NCBI GenBank assembly: GCA_025201365.1 | Contig: JAIXMF010000002.1 | Location: forward strand, 186,001-250,000 | From: Syncephalis plumigaleata | Lineage: Eukaryota; Zoopagomycota; Zoopagomycetes; Zoopagales; Piptocephalidaceae | DNA: 64,000 nt | Direction: 5' to 3' | Shown: in pieces, positions 1-13,081 of the stretch | Numbering within the stretch: position 1 is the first letter of the stretch | How the letters are laid out: every line of letters begins with the position of its first letter | Translations under genes and position numbers: made by a program | The notes under the pieces: model-generated | Databases searched by the model: none | The model's input: the letters and a program-made list of their open reading frames with translations, nothing else | What the model was told of the DNA's origin: nothing

Positions 1-38
1 TCTGTTTTGTTAGTCTATCAGATTATATTAACTATTTA

Positions 39-2118
<2,080 letters not shown>

Positions 2119-2651
2119 ATAAGTAAATAAGTAAATGAATAAATTAAGAATCAAGCCGAGTGTGTACACTATCATGTATATAATGTAACATTCTCACATT
2201 GACTTTCCATTGGAACAAGAGGCATTTTTACGAAAAGGCATAATCTAGGCATAAGCGAAGAATGGCAGGTGGTGTGATACAACAATAATAGTAGTGGTCA
2301 GGGTGTTCCATTTTGCAGATCCCTTTGTTCGTGTCAATTATACGTGTCACAAAACGTAGAAAATGGTATTAACATTACCAAAAATGCCTTGAACATTATC
2401 CATGCTATCAGTCTAGAAAGCATGGCAGTAGCATTGAATTGATTATTTAAAGATGGACCATTTTGACATGGTTATTGATGTGTATGTACGTACGTGTGTG
2501 TATTCGTGTTATTTCCCTTCATTTCCACTCTTATTATCATTGGACTCTTATAATCTTTTATTAATTGTTATTATCCTTGCCAGCTAGTCTGACAAGTACA
2601 TTCTTGGTTCTTCCTTCTGCTATTGCACACATTCAAGAACAGCAAATAATC
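2119..2651. other. Intergenic, GH47 3' flank and upstream of small ORF
   Basis: AT-rich sequence with no conserved coding. Repeated taaataag units follow the GH47 stop and may hold its poly(A) signal. A short T-rich stretch near 2520-2570 precedes the small ORF at 2652. I see no RNA gene or repeat of note. Confidence 0.5.
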
Positions 2652-2795
2652 ATGCGGTTTGGTCGTCTTTTATCAATTACTATGGCACTATCAGCACTAA
2701 TAGCGTTGACCATGGCTATGCCAGTGAATATTCAAGCAAGAGGAATCCGCGATAACTTTCAACGATACCGAGATCCGGATGCCATTGAGGAATAA
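2652..2795 (+). CDS. Possible 47-aa secreted peptide
   Basis: The ATG at 2652 opens a 47-codon frame. It starts with a basic residue pair and a long hydrophobic core (MRFGRLLSITMALSALIALT), then AMPVNIQA, which resembles a signal peptidase site. The remaining mature part is short and charged (RGIRDNFQRYRDPDAIEE). It has no cysteine. The reading frame is open further upstream, but the first ATG with a signal-like context is this one. It has no recognised family, no intron and no overlap with its neighbours. It could be a secreted peptide or effector-like product, or a chance ORF; the clean signal-peptide layout is the only support. Confidence 0.35.
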   Translation: MRFGRLLSITMALSALIALTMAMPVNIQARGIRDNFQRYRDPDAIEE

Positions 2796-3113
2796 CCTAC
2801 ACTAATAAACAATGGCTATATTACATCTACATCTACATCTTGCAAAGATTAACTAGTGTGAACGTTGTAGCAATATTGGTTATAATGCTTATTTATTGTT
2901 GTGTTGAATGCACGAGTGAATGTCACTTGTAGAGCAATTAGAGTTCAACATTATCAAGCGATAGTGAATTGATCGATATTTGAGAAGTGGAATAATTGTA
3001 GCACTCCATGATAAGTAGAGTGGGACTAGCATCCACTGTACTTTCATCGATTACATCACCAATATTAGCATTAGCATCATTGGTGTTGTTCAAATCCAAT
3101 ATTGGATCACATG
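2796..3113. other. Intergenic, convergent 3' flanks
   Basis: About 320 bp between the small plus-strand ORF and the 3' end of the minus-strand gene. It is AT-rich with no open frame I can support. A minus-strand reading near 3010-3110 keeps an Asn/Ser/Asp-rich composition and could be more of the neighbouring protein if that gene's frame is broken again. Confidence 0.3.
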
Positions 3114-4761
3114 TCATGCTTGAACATGAGGACTATCCGCCGAGACATGTATATAGCTATCAATGAGTGATGTGGTACTCGAGGACATATCCATCGTTTG
3201 TTCATTAGCTGATGCTAAATAACGATCATTCAACTGAATACTACCGAAATCATCCACTGAATAGACTGGTGTCATTGGTGGTTCATGATGATGCTGCTTG
3301 GTGTCATCGGTAAACGACGAGCTAACTGATTGATCGTTCGTTAAACTGTCAGTCACAGATGACGTAGTAGTAATGGCAGTTGAATCACGAGCATTTGATG
3401 GCACGTTAATTCTTAACAATTTACCACGCGGCATAGGCGAGCGTAATTTAGCCTTGACAATATCTGCTTCTTTCCAAGTCGAATGATGATGATGATGATG
3501 ATGATGATGATACATTATTATTGTCATCCATACCAGCAAAAGTAACGCGTTTCACTTGTTTCTCGTGACATGAAGGATTGGCGCTCATTTCTCATCTTGT
3601 TCATCATCATCATCCTCATTATCCAGAACTGGTTGGCATTGCCTGAAATCTTCTCGAGGAACTAATAGATTGCGTGACGAACGCTTTTATACAATCAATA
3701 TATAGATATAAACATTGTTAATGTTATTGTATGATATAATAAACAAATAAATAATTACCGAATCAACGAGGTTTAACCGTTGTGAAGACAAGGACATCTT
3801 GACCGTCTTATCCGTGTCTCTAAGTAGTTTGAAAAACTCTTTCTCCTTCTTAGTGAGTTTCTTGGTCTTTGTCTTCACGTCCATCGCTTCGGGCAAGAAA
3901 TATTTCATTGGCGATGGAACAATGGATATACCGGGCATGATGGAATAATCAAGGCTCACTGGATGACTATTGTTATTACCACCATTACCATTGCTATTGC
4001 TACTAGCAGTAGTAGTGGAGATATTGGAATGACGACGCATAGTGGACTTGCGCTTATTGTTGCTATTATTGGCAAATTGTACGGTGGAATTACGTGGTTC
4101 ATCGATCGAGCTACGAATGATCGTTTGATGTGCTTGCATCAATGGCACATGCTTGCTCGATGACGTTGACGTTTGATTCGACAATAGACTGGTAGTGCTC
4201 ATATTGATCGATTTGTTCATGGTAGTATCACCAAAGAACTGGCTCGTTCGATCCAGATCCATGAAATCAGAAGGAGTCACCGGTGTATACGGTGATCCCA
4301 TCGGTGAGGGTAGATTCAGCGTAGGCAGACCATCTGGCATGGTAGTAAGATCCAGATGAGTCGATCTAGTCGGTCGTTCCTCATCGTTCGATGATAATGA
4401 TTGTTGATGCTCCTGCTCGACACTACTAGTGATCGTGTCTTTCGAGTCGGTTCGCTTCAACTTCCAAACCTTCCACGATCGTCTTCCATAGTCACTTGGC
4501 GTGTCAGGTGTAAGTGGCAATGGATGAGCTTCTTCTTCTGATGCTACTTCTGATGCTAGTGATGGATCAGACTTTCTACGTAAGAATCCCTTGATACTGG
4601 CAAGTCTAGGACGAGATTTAGATAATGTATTATCCGATGGATTTACTACAATTGAAATTAATTAGTCAGATAAGATCATTACAATAACACGTAGCACTAT
4701 ACTCACCTGGCTTCCCAATGTCCTGCACTGAGAGATATACGCAAGTGCCATGATGCTCCAT
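3114..4761 (-). CDS. Low-complexity protein sharing the EF-x2-LL...SL(T/S) motif; unknown function
   Basis: Exon 1 runs 4761-4707 (MEHHGTCVYLSVQDIGKP), then an intron at 4706-4646, exon 2 at 4645-3759, an intron at 3758-3684, and exon 3 from 3683. The two junctions keep phase. The protein is Ser/Thr/Asn-rich with short basic patches (GRRSWKVWKLKR), a poly-Asn/Gly tract and a charged helix, KKLTKKEKEFFKLLRDTDK, followed by VKMSLSSQRLNLVDS at about 3851-3759. That block matches a motif in the two paralogous genes at 7.1-16.5 kb. After exon 3 begins, the frame meets a stop at 3585-3587, yet protein-like sequence goes on in other frames down to 3117, across a (GAT)n microsatellite near 3484-3510. 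One of these stretches contains KQVKRVTFAG, which resembles a PP1-docking RVxF site. The 3' part is therefore uncertain. No family recognised. Confidence 0.5.
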
Positions 4762-7096
4762 GATAATAGTCAAGTAGTTTGATATTAGTGCAATTAGTGG
4801 ATGAGCAAGTAAAGATATCAAAAAACAAGGATAGCAAGAATAGCAATTAACTACCGATGACTTGTCAACAAGTATACTGGTAGAATTGAGGAATGAATGA
4901 GAGATACGCTTGCTAGAAGGCAAAAAAAATGAAACAATTAATGAACAGTGTTTAGGAGGATTGATGTTGGAGGAGTGAGGTATAATCAGCGGTATTGTTT
5001 TGATATTATCGCGTATATTAATGGACAAGTAGCAATAGAATCACGGTCGATAGCTAAAGGTAACGGCGATTAGAAGATGTCGAGGATGTTGCTGGTATTA
5101 ACGATGCTATTGAGGAGTAATAGCAACAAATACAACAATGATAATGACTACGATAACAGCAAAAAGAGTAGAAAGAATGAACAAGTGAGAAATAGATGAG
5201 CTACCATTTCCCCACTACATATAAATAAAACAGCGACTTGTATGAATATATTCCAAAAGTGAAAATACACTTGTATATGTCTATGATGAGATGCGGCATT
5301 GCTTTAAGCGGTACTGAGTTTTATTTGCTCGTTTTAGCAATAAAGATGGCCAATGATGTGTGCCATTACTGGACGTGTTACTTGAAATGTCAGTTGGACT
5401 GCCGGTTTAAGAGTGGGATGACTCGTTATCACTGGTAAGAAAGAGAAGGGACCACATCCGAACATGTCTTGTATTATTTGTGAAGTAACGTTTCATTACT
5501 TTACATTGTTACACTCCTGTAATAACTAATTGATTGTTTACTTCTATCATAATTAGTAAAAGTAAAATACTAGTGATTCTGAATAGTAAAATATCATTGT
5601 AATGACATCTCGGATAATAAGCATGACTTGTAGCCTTCTTCCTACTGCTGTACATCGCCGAATACCAGTTTAAACTTGCGATTCTCGTAGACCCTTGGCC
5701 AAACTATTTGCAATCATTTGAAACAATTAGCCGTATCATTGCATTGGCGTTTTACCTTTCCGTTCCGTATGACCATTTATACAATATTGGCCCCTGATAC
5801 ATTCATTGCATATGACAGATGGGGAGGCAATTGTATAAACTGCATCCTATGATGATATGGATACATGTATCTATTTGTTTATTTATAAATTAATATATAA
5901 ATCACAACGGCAACCCTCAGCGCCGATGACTAGATTTGTACACATTCTTTTCCGCTTTTAGCAGTCCATTTATTACGACCGATATTCAATCCTTTTTTGT
6001 TGTTGGTGAATCTCCCCTTTCCCTCTCTCTCTCTCGCATTAGCCTATTGATTCGTGGTGCACCCACACGCACACACACTGATACATTTGCCCTATTTTCT
6101 CCTATATTCTCGACGATACCGCGCGCACATTCATCCTAGCTCATTTTGCATCCATTATTACTATACTCACTCTAGGCATACTCTTTCCATATTCCCTCAT
6201 TATTGAGTATAGTTGCTTTCTATTTTGCGTCACATCATTAGCTTTATCATCTTCTACTTATCTATCTATTATCTACTGCTGGTGCGGAACATTATCAAGG
6301 CCCAGTGCCTGTCAACTACAACTATAACACTGCCATCCTTCTTATTCATTATAATTCAGTGTTCTCTCTCTTTCTTGGTTTAGGCAAATTGATACGCGAC
6401 TGCATCATCCTCATCCTCATTATTATTATTATTATTACTCATAAGCGACTCTACTCATTCTATATGCTTTATTGCATTTAATGTAATAGTAACTACGTCT
6501 GAACTAGTCTTACTCATTCGCATATTCATTCTAATTCATATTATTATTATTATTACGGTTATTGGGGTATCTTTCCTCTCCTCTTTACTCTATATTTAGT
6601 TGTCTAACACGAGTAGCGAGATTCCACACCACTCACTAGTTTCTATTAGTCATACATATATATATATATATTGCTACTACGTTGGCTGTTGAAGTTTGAG
6701 GATATATATACAACGTGCTCGTCATTCTTGTTATCGCTATTTGACTACTACTACTACTACTGCCATTATTTAAGAGACGCTGTCTAATTATTCTCCGCGC
6801 CATAACTTTTCCTTTACGTTTATTTTACCTTGCATTCACATCTCCATATTCACTCTATTATACTACTACTACTACTACTACGTAATACTCTATAATAGCA
6901 GCTGTGTCTGTTCTAATCTCACGCAATCATACCAAAGAAAAGAACAAGTCATTTCCAGTATTCCTCGCTTATTCACTTTTATATTTATTAATAAGACCGG
7001 CACTGTTTCGACATTATCTATCTATTTGCTCATTCGTCTATTAGGACGACACAGAAGTAGAGTACATATATATATTTATTTAAATAATTGAATACG
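4762..7096. other. Divergent promoter region and long 5' leader
   Basis: This lies between the starts of two divergent genes. No conserved coding is visible in either direction. The right half (5900-7090) is pyrimidine-rich with CTCTCT runs near 6020, (TAT)n near 6420-6435 and 6538-6555, an (AT)n run near 6655-6670 and (CTA)n near 6745-6760 and 6863-6880. This looks like a long 5' untranslated leader or promoter. The short ORFs inside are CT- or AT-biased and unsupported. Confidence 0.5.
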
Positions 7097-8047
7097 ATGT
7101 CTGATGTATTAGAAGGTAAGCTACTTCTTATTTTACGATAGAATATTATGGCGTATTTGACTTGTAGTAGTTGTCGTCAAGTATTTACTTCTTTTTTAAG
7201 CACATAATCTAATCACTCTACACCAATATCGTAAATGTGCTTATTCAATTAGAAATACGATACATCTCGTTGCCCGCTGCACGCACCATATCTCGACAAC
7301 TTGGTCTAGAGAACATCACTGATGATGCACTCTCGCTTATTAACTCGTTTCTCGATGACTTTCTCAATCAGCTCGTAGAGACTGTACTAGCACGCAAGCG
7401 TCGTCTTGTCGTGTCGACTGCTCGCAGCTCTGTGCATGCTTTGTTACCCACGGGAACATTGGCCGCGGATTGTGTCGCGGTAGCCGATCAAATGCAGCAA
7501 CGCACGGGTTTGAGCGTGGTTGGCCTGAACGACCAGAGGCTATTGTGCCAGGCTATGTACATGAACGTCTACGTAATACAATGCTAGCACACTTGTCAAA
7601 CATTCAATTAAGCAATCATCAGCCACAACAAACCACGAATACTAGTAGCAGTAGCAATAGTCATCATCATCATCATCATCATCAAGGTTTAGATAGCCCT
7701 GGACTGAATGAGGCTGACACCATTTCAGGATCTACAGCACGTTACATTACAGGGATACTCGAGTATATTGGACGTCAACTTCTCACCTATAGTATGGAGA
7801 ACGCACGTACTATGCGTCGTGACACTATTGAATTGGAAGATGCGACACGTGCGTTACACTTTGATGCCCAGATTAAGCGAATCCTAGACCATATGTCACT
7901 TCGTGAATCATTACTGGTAAGTACAAGTATTTCTATACGGTAGAGTAATGAAGTGTCTCCATAAATGCACACGACAATATCTATCATTTATCATTGCATA
8001 GATAGAGATTACAGATTATATTTGTTATCAAAAAGTATGGGCATGGC

Positions 8048-8090
<43 letters not shown>

Positions 8091-11000
8091 GTTCAAACCG
8101 GTTATTAGAGTATTATAAGCATGCTGTCCATGTATTATTATTAGAGGCGTTGATGGTAGTGGTACCAGTACCAATACTAGTAGTGGTGCGTGGTGTGAGC
8201 AGACCAGCAAGTGTGCGTGTATGCGTGCGTGTGTGTATGTGTGTATGTGTGTGTGCGTGATATTGGCTTGAATGGGTAAGATGCCCTCAGATACAAGTGT
8301 GCGTGGCATGATGTGTGATGTATGGATGTGGATGACAGACAGAAAGAGATAGATAGACAGAGCGAGAACGAGAACACATGCTGTAACAAAACCGGTATCG
8401 TTTCACCAGACAACTTGCTAAAAAGCTACTTACTTGTGTGTGTATGCCTGTGTCTGTCTGTGTCTGTGTCGCTTCTTCCTTTGTCTAATTCCTATACGTA
8501 TTGTACTTTTTTGACATTCCACTAATTTAACCTCCTTGCTATTGTAGATATTGCAAAACAATTCGTTGTCAACCCCGTCCTACTTTCATAACACAAGCAG
8601 CAACTCGTCATTGCCGCTGTCTCACTCCTCAATGAGTAGTAGTATGACTTCGTTGAACAAGCCCCGTTCATCGCCAGGACACTCGCCAATGTTACCTCCT
8701 CGTGCCCCTGGACGTCCGCTTGGCGGACAAACGGGGTCACCGGTGTTCTATCCACAATCAGCTAGTACTAGCAATATACACGATCAAACTGATACATCAC
8801 TACTATCATCCCATACTGGTATGACTATGGCGCCTACTCGTCACTCCACCGATGCAACAATGTCCTCGGATATGTTCCCCGACTTTGCTTATCCAAACCG
8901 TGATAATGGCAGCAACAATAACCCTTACAACAGTTTCAATAACAATAGCTGCGACAATACCATTCAGGACAGTATTGCGGATAACAATCATCAGCATCAG
9001 CAACATCAGCATCATCATCATAGTAAGTCTGCTAGTAGTGGTGGTGATGTAGTTGGTGTCAATAAGCTACGTAAATACTCGGCTGATAGTGCATTAGGTA
9101 CGTTTTATACCTGTTCCATTTACTCTCGTTACTTATAGTTATATATATATATATAATCTAGATTCATCCTCTAAATTCGGACTACTACAGCGTAGTACTG
9201 CACCCACCACACCCACCAGCTCAACTGCACCTACCCTTAGTCATTCAACATCTAACGGTGCATTGGGTAAATTATTTCGACAATTCCGCGGTAAACGTGT
9301 GGAGGATACTAGTTCACCACCATTGCCATCAATGCCACACTCACCTACTCCGTCTAACTTTAGTCGATCGGATAGTTCCGGTCGACATCAACCGTCTAAT
9401 TCTGTAAGCTCACTATTAAGCGATATCTCGCATGGTAGTCGACATGCAAAATCATTGTCATCAGTGCGGATTGAACCATCCGAACCGATACCGGCAACCA
9501 TCTTGGGTCGCTCCACCAGTAGTGAGGAGAGTGATCATAGCACTAATGGTAGTGCTGCTGCTAACAATGGCACACAAGGTAAACGACGTGTTGCCGCATT
9601 ACCACTTCGACTATCAAAGAGTCAAGGTGATTTACGTCGTAAACATAATGAGCCTACATCACCGAAATCTGGATCAGTAAGTCATTGTATTCATATATTA
9701 TTAATCACTATACTAACATTAGTAATAGTCACGGGATAAAATGATGGAATTCGAAGCGCTCATTAGTTCGACGGAAACAAAGAAGATGTCATTGACACCG
9801 GCTAGAATGCGTACAATCGAGTCGAATGACCATAAAAAGTTACAACCGCGTGATGCTACACGTACGCTAAAGAAGCTCTTCTCATCGGCAGCCAATGGTG
9901 TTTCCGGTGGTTCTAGTAAATCACGACCACTTACCATTCATCTACGTCGTAAGGGTACATCCAAATCACAACCTGGTTCACCCACTAAACCGGATTGCGA
10001 GTTACCACCCATGCCCAGCAATAGTAATACTAGTAATACTAGTAATAGTGATCAGTATGGATATAGTACAAGTACAGTGGCATCTCCTTCACAATCAAGT
10101 ACTTCCACTTCATCAACATCCATAGTATCAAATAATGACAAGGGCCGTGCACGATCCAAGCGTGCCGTAAAACATGTCGATCGAATGGAGGTACTCGGTG
10201 AAGAGATGCAAGAGGAAGCCACCGATGAGGACTCGTTGCCACCCACATCACGTAGTCAAAGTCCTTCTCGACGACACCTACTAATACCACACCACGTCCC
10301 ACTGTTTCACGTCCATTACCGGTGCCACCTGTAAAAGTAGTAACAAAACAAGCGGAATCACCGCCCACTGTTCCTCATCAGCAAGATGACGATGCGCCAC
10401 TCATCTCGCCTGGACGTCATTCACTCAATGCTACAGCTGCTCATCCATGGGTTGACATACCACGTCCCACATCTACAGATACGTCAGCCTATACTAATCA
10501 ACAGCAGCAACAGCAACAGCAACAAATGGATAATACAGACTTGCTAGTAATAGATGCTCCATTGTGTGCATCATCAAAGAGTCAATCCAGTCTGCCTAGT
10601 CCACGATCGATACGTTCAACACGTAGAACTCAATCCGAGGATCGGAATCAAGCGCAAAGGACATCGGAATCATCGAATGAACGACCATCAGACTCGCCTA
10701 CAGTACACCGCCCAATTCTAGGACATTTGCCGATCTGGAACGTGAACATCGTGTCAAGATGGAGGCATCCTCATCACGTAGTTCATCGCGAAATAGCAAT
10801 ACAAAACGTAGTGCTTCCACGACGAATGATCTATCCGCTTACACACCTATCATACGATCTGTATCATCATCAGCTATTGATAATGAGTCTACGACACGAT
10901 CGAATACTAGATCGTTCTCTACGGGTTTGCCCACCATGGCCAATGAACATACTACAGCAACTACTACAACTACAACTACAACTACTAATAATATCAATAC

Positions 11001-12092
11001 TATTCTATCACATAATGAAGCCAATATACCTTTGGTAAAAGCGGCCTCCTATAATAATGCTAGTCATGGTGCGATGATCCACTCGGATAATCGCATGTCT
11101 ACAGTATCGGTGAGTTCGTTTGTCACGGCCAATGAAAGCATGTCCGGCTTTCGATCACGCTGTACAAGCGATGCAGCCGATAGACTAGTCAATTTTTGTA
11201 CCACGACCACGTAACATCATTGTCAGTACCTATAAAGATGCAACAACAACTACTGCTACCAGTACTACATCACAATCACAATCATCAGTTCATCATGGAG
11301 CTAGTGCCCTTATAACACCACCAGGTTACGAATCACCTGTCAAAGTGATACGGAAAGAACCACAACAACAAAACAGCACTAGTGTGGACAAGTCTACAGA
11401 TGAATTATCAGTCATGATGGTAGACCCACGCCTATTAGTGTACATAATCACGACACAATAGAACAAGTGTTATCATCGCCATCCTCGTCTGTAATTAGTG
11501 TATCCGAGATTACTTATTCAGCTCATACCGATGTCACTACACCAAGCTACTCGGGTAAACTGGATAATAGTAGTATACTCTCACCTAGGAAGACCTCGCC
11601 ATTCTCCCCGTTGGACAGTCGATACGCTCATGACACCAAGTAGTCACACGAGAGAAGCCGGAACTACGTCGTGCCTACAGTTACGGCAGTCTAAGTCAAC
11701 CGAAACCACATCGTGATTTCATGCAAGTTGATCTATCCATTTGGCAATCACCTGATCCACAATCACCTACTCAGTCCTCGATAGCATCGCCTGGTCTAGA
11801 GATGCAGTCAACAGTTGCTGTCGACGTCGCCATACCTGTCAAGGAATCATCCTCGAATGATAAAGCAGCACTAGATCAGTGCAACGATGTGCATCACGCT
11901 GAATCACAACAGATGATTGCTCAATTACAGGAACAAGTGGCCAATCTACAGTATCAACTAGCATCAGAACGAGCTGTACGACAAGAGCTAGAGGAACTCG
12001 TCACTAGTCTAGAGCAGTTAAGACACAAGGAAATATTTGGTAACAATAAGACACATCGTCGTGTATCAGCTAGTCATCGTGGTAGTGCATAA
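7097..12092 (+). CDS. Histone-fold-like, coiled-coil protein, paralog 1; unknown function
   Basis: Exons: 7097-7115, 7253-7916, 8548-9097, 9162-9676 and 9729-12092. Exon 1 gives MSDVLE and joins in phase 1 to EIRYISLPAARTISRQLG. The N-terminal part is helical (INSFLDDFLNQLVETVLA), and a later segment, ARYITGILEYIGRQLLTY followed by RDTIELEDATRAL, resembles the second half of an H2A-like histone fold. Long Ser/Thr/Pro/Asn-rich sequence follows, with a small basic block (GKLFRQFRGKRVED), the motif MEFEALISSTETKKMSLTP starting near 9741, a Gln tract near 10500, and a C-terminal coiled coil (QMIAQLQEQVANLQYQLAS). The gene at 13.1-16.5 kb is a paralog with introns at matching places. Frame changes of one base occur near 7510, 10275, 10720, 11195, 11428 and 11640; the one at 11195 fits one extra T in a T5 run. 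I cannot name the family; similar helix plus SLTP-motif proteins exist in other fungi, from memory only. Confidence 0.6.
7917..8547 (+). repeat. 631-nt intron holding microsatellites
   Basis: Intron of the histone-fold-like gene, with donor gtaagt and acceptor ttgtag. It is about ten times longer than most introns here. It contains a (GAT)n run of about 14 units at 8048-8090, a GT/GC-rich (TGTG)n tract at 8211-8259, and a (GATA/GACA)-like stretch at 8330-8365. The repeat tracts probably account for the extra length. Confidence 0.7.
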
Positions 12093-13081
12093 TTCATTCA
12101 TTCATATATACATCTCAATCACTCTATACCTATATAACTTATACATAACCATATTGTTCTTTATCTATTTTATTTTATTTTTTGTTGGTCATCCTATATG
12201 TTGTGGTATTCTCTCTAGTATTTTATATAAAATCAATTTAAATATGCATTCCTTTATTTAACTACTCATTAGTAAATGTTCATTCTAATTAATATATTTC
12301 TTACTCCACACATTCAATACGGTAATTAACGAGATATTCATGCGGCGCTTTAATTCCTGCTTCTGATCTCCGCTTCAACCAATCATTGTCGTCCTTATTC
12401 CCTAGACTTGTTCCTTTTTACTCTCTCCTCTCTCCACTTTGACTAAATCCTTTATTGACTAGACGTTGTCGTTGTCGTCATTGCTATTGCTGTTGCTGTC
12501 GGTGATGCCAGTCAAGACATGCATATAGGCAAGTTTCTCTAACGCGTGCTTATAATTTGATTGGATGCATCATTATTGTGTACACACCACATACACACAT
12601 GCAAAAAAGGATAGGCCAAGACAAAACACGACTGCCACGCTATCACATTAGCATACACGCCACCTTCTTCCACTATTTTATTTCTTACTTGGTGTATTAA
12701 GCTATTTTACTCATTATTAATCTACGTCTAGTAGTAGTTCCTATTCTACTGCTCTATTATTATAATTATTGTTATTATTGTTATTACTACTGCTATTACA
12801 ATATAGTCTCTATCTCTCTCGTTTCTTTTCTTTCTCCTTGACTAATTTTTAGCTACTATAGCTATCGCTTATACCAATTGGCTGCTCGCTTGGTTTCGTT
12901 GCAGGTACTTTGAGTTAGTACTTATTATTTCGACTTTACTCATCCCTCATCCTTCATCATCTGTCTACTTAGTATTGTTATCCTACGACAAAAAGCTACA
13001 GGCATATACGCATATACATACTGTCTAGTCTCGTCTAGCTATATACGCGAATAGACTATATATATAGTGTATATCGTCGAT
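12093..13081. other. Intergenic and 5' leader of paralog 2
   Basis: No conserved coding. An AT-rich 3' flank for paralog 1 (AATTTAAATATGC near 12235, a possible poly(A) region) passes into pyrimidine-rich sequence with TTA/TTG triplet runs at 12750-12800 and CTCTCT near 12810-12830, much like the leader ahead of paralog 1. A palindrome-like TATATATAGTGTATATCGTCGATATG lies just before the ATG at 13082. Confidence 0.45.

Noticed and set aside
3483-3510. (GAT)n / poly-His tract as a functional His-rich domain
   Set aside because: It is a trinucleotide microsatellite read in one of three frames; the frame there is uncertain and Ser or Asp runs are equally possible.
5936-6139. 67-codon ORF rich in Ser, Leu and Phe ahead of paralog 1
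   Set aside because: It follows the pyrimidine-rich leader (CTCTCT) and has no other support.
7787-8413. Minus-strand ORFs with poly-His and Thr-His repeats
   Set aside because: They are antisense readings of the intron microsatellites at 8048-8259.
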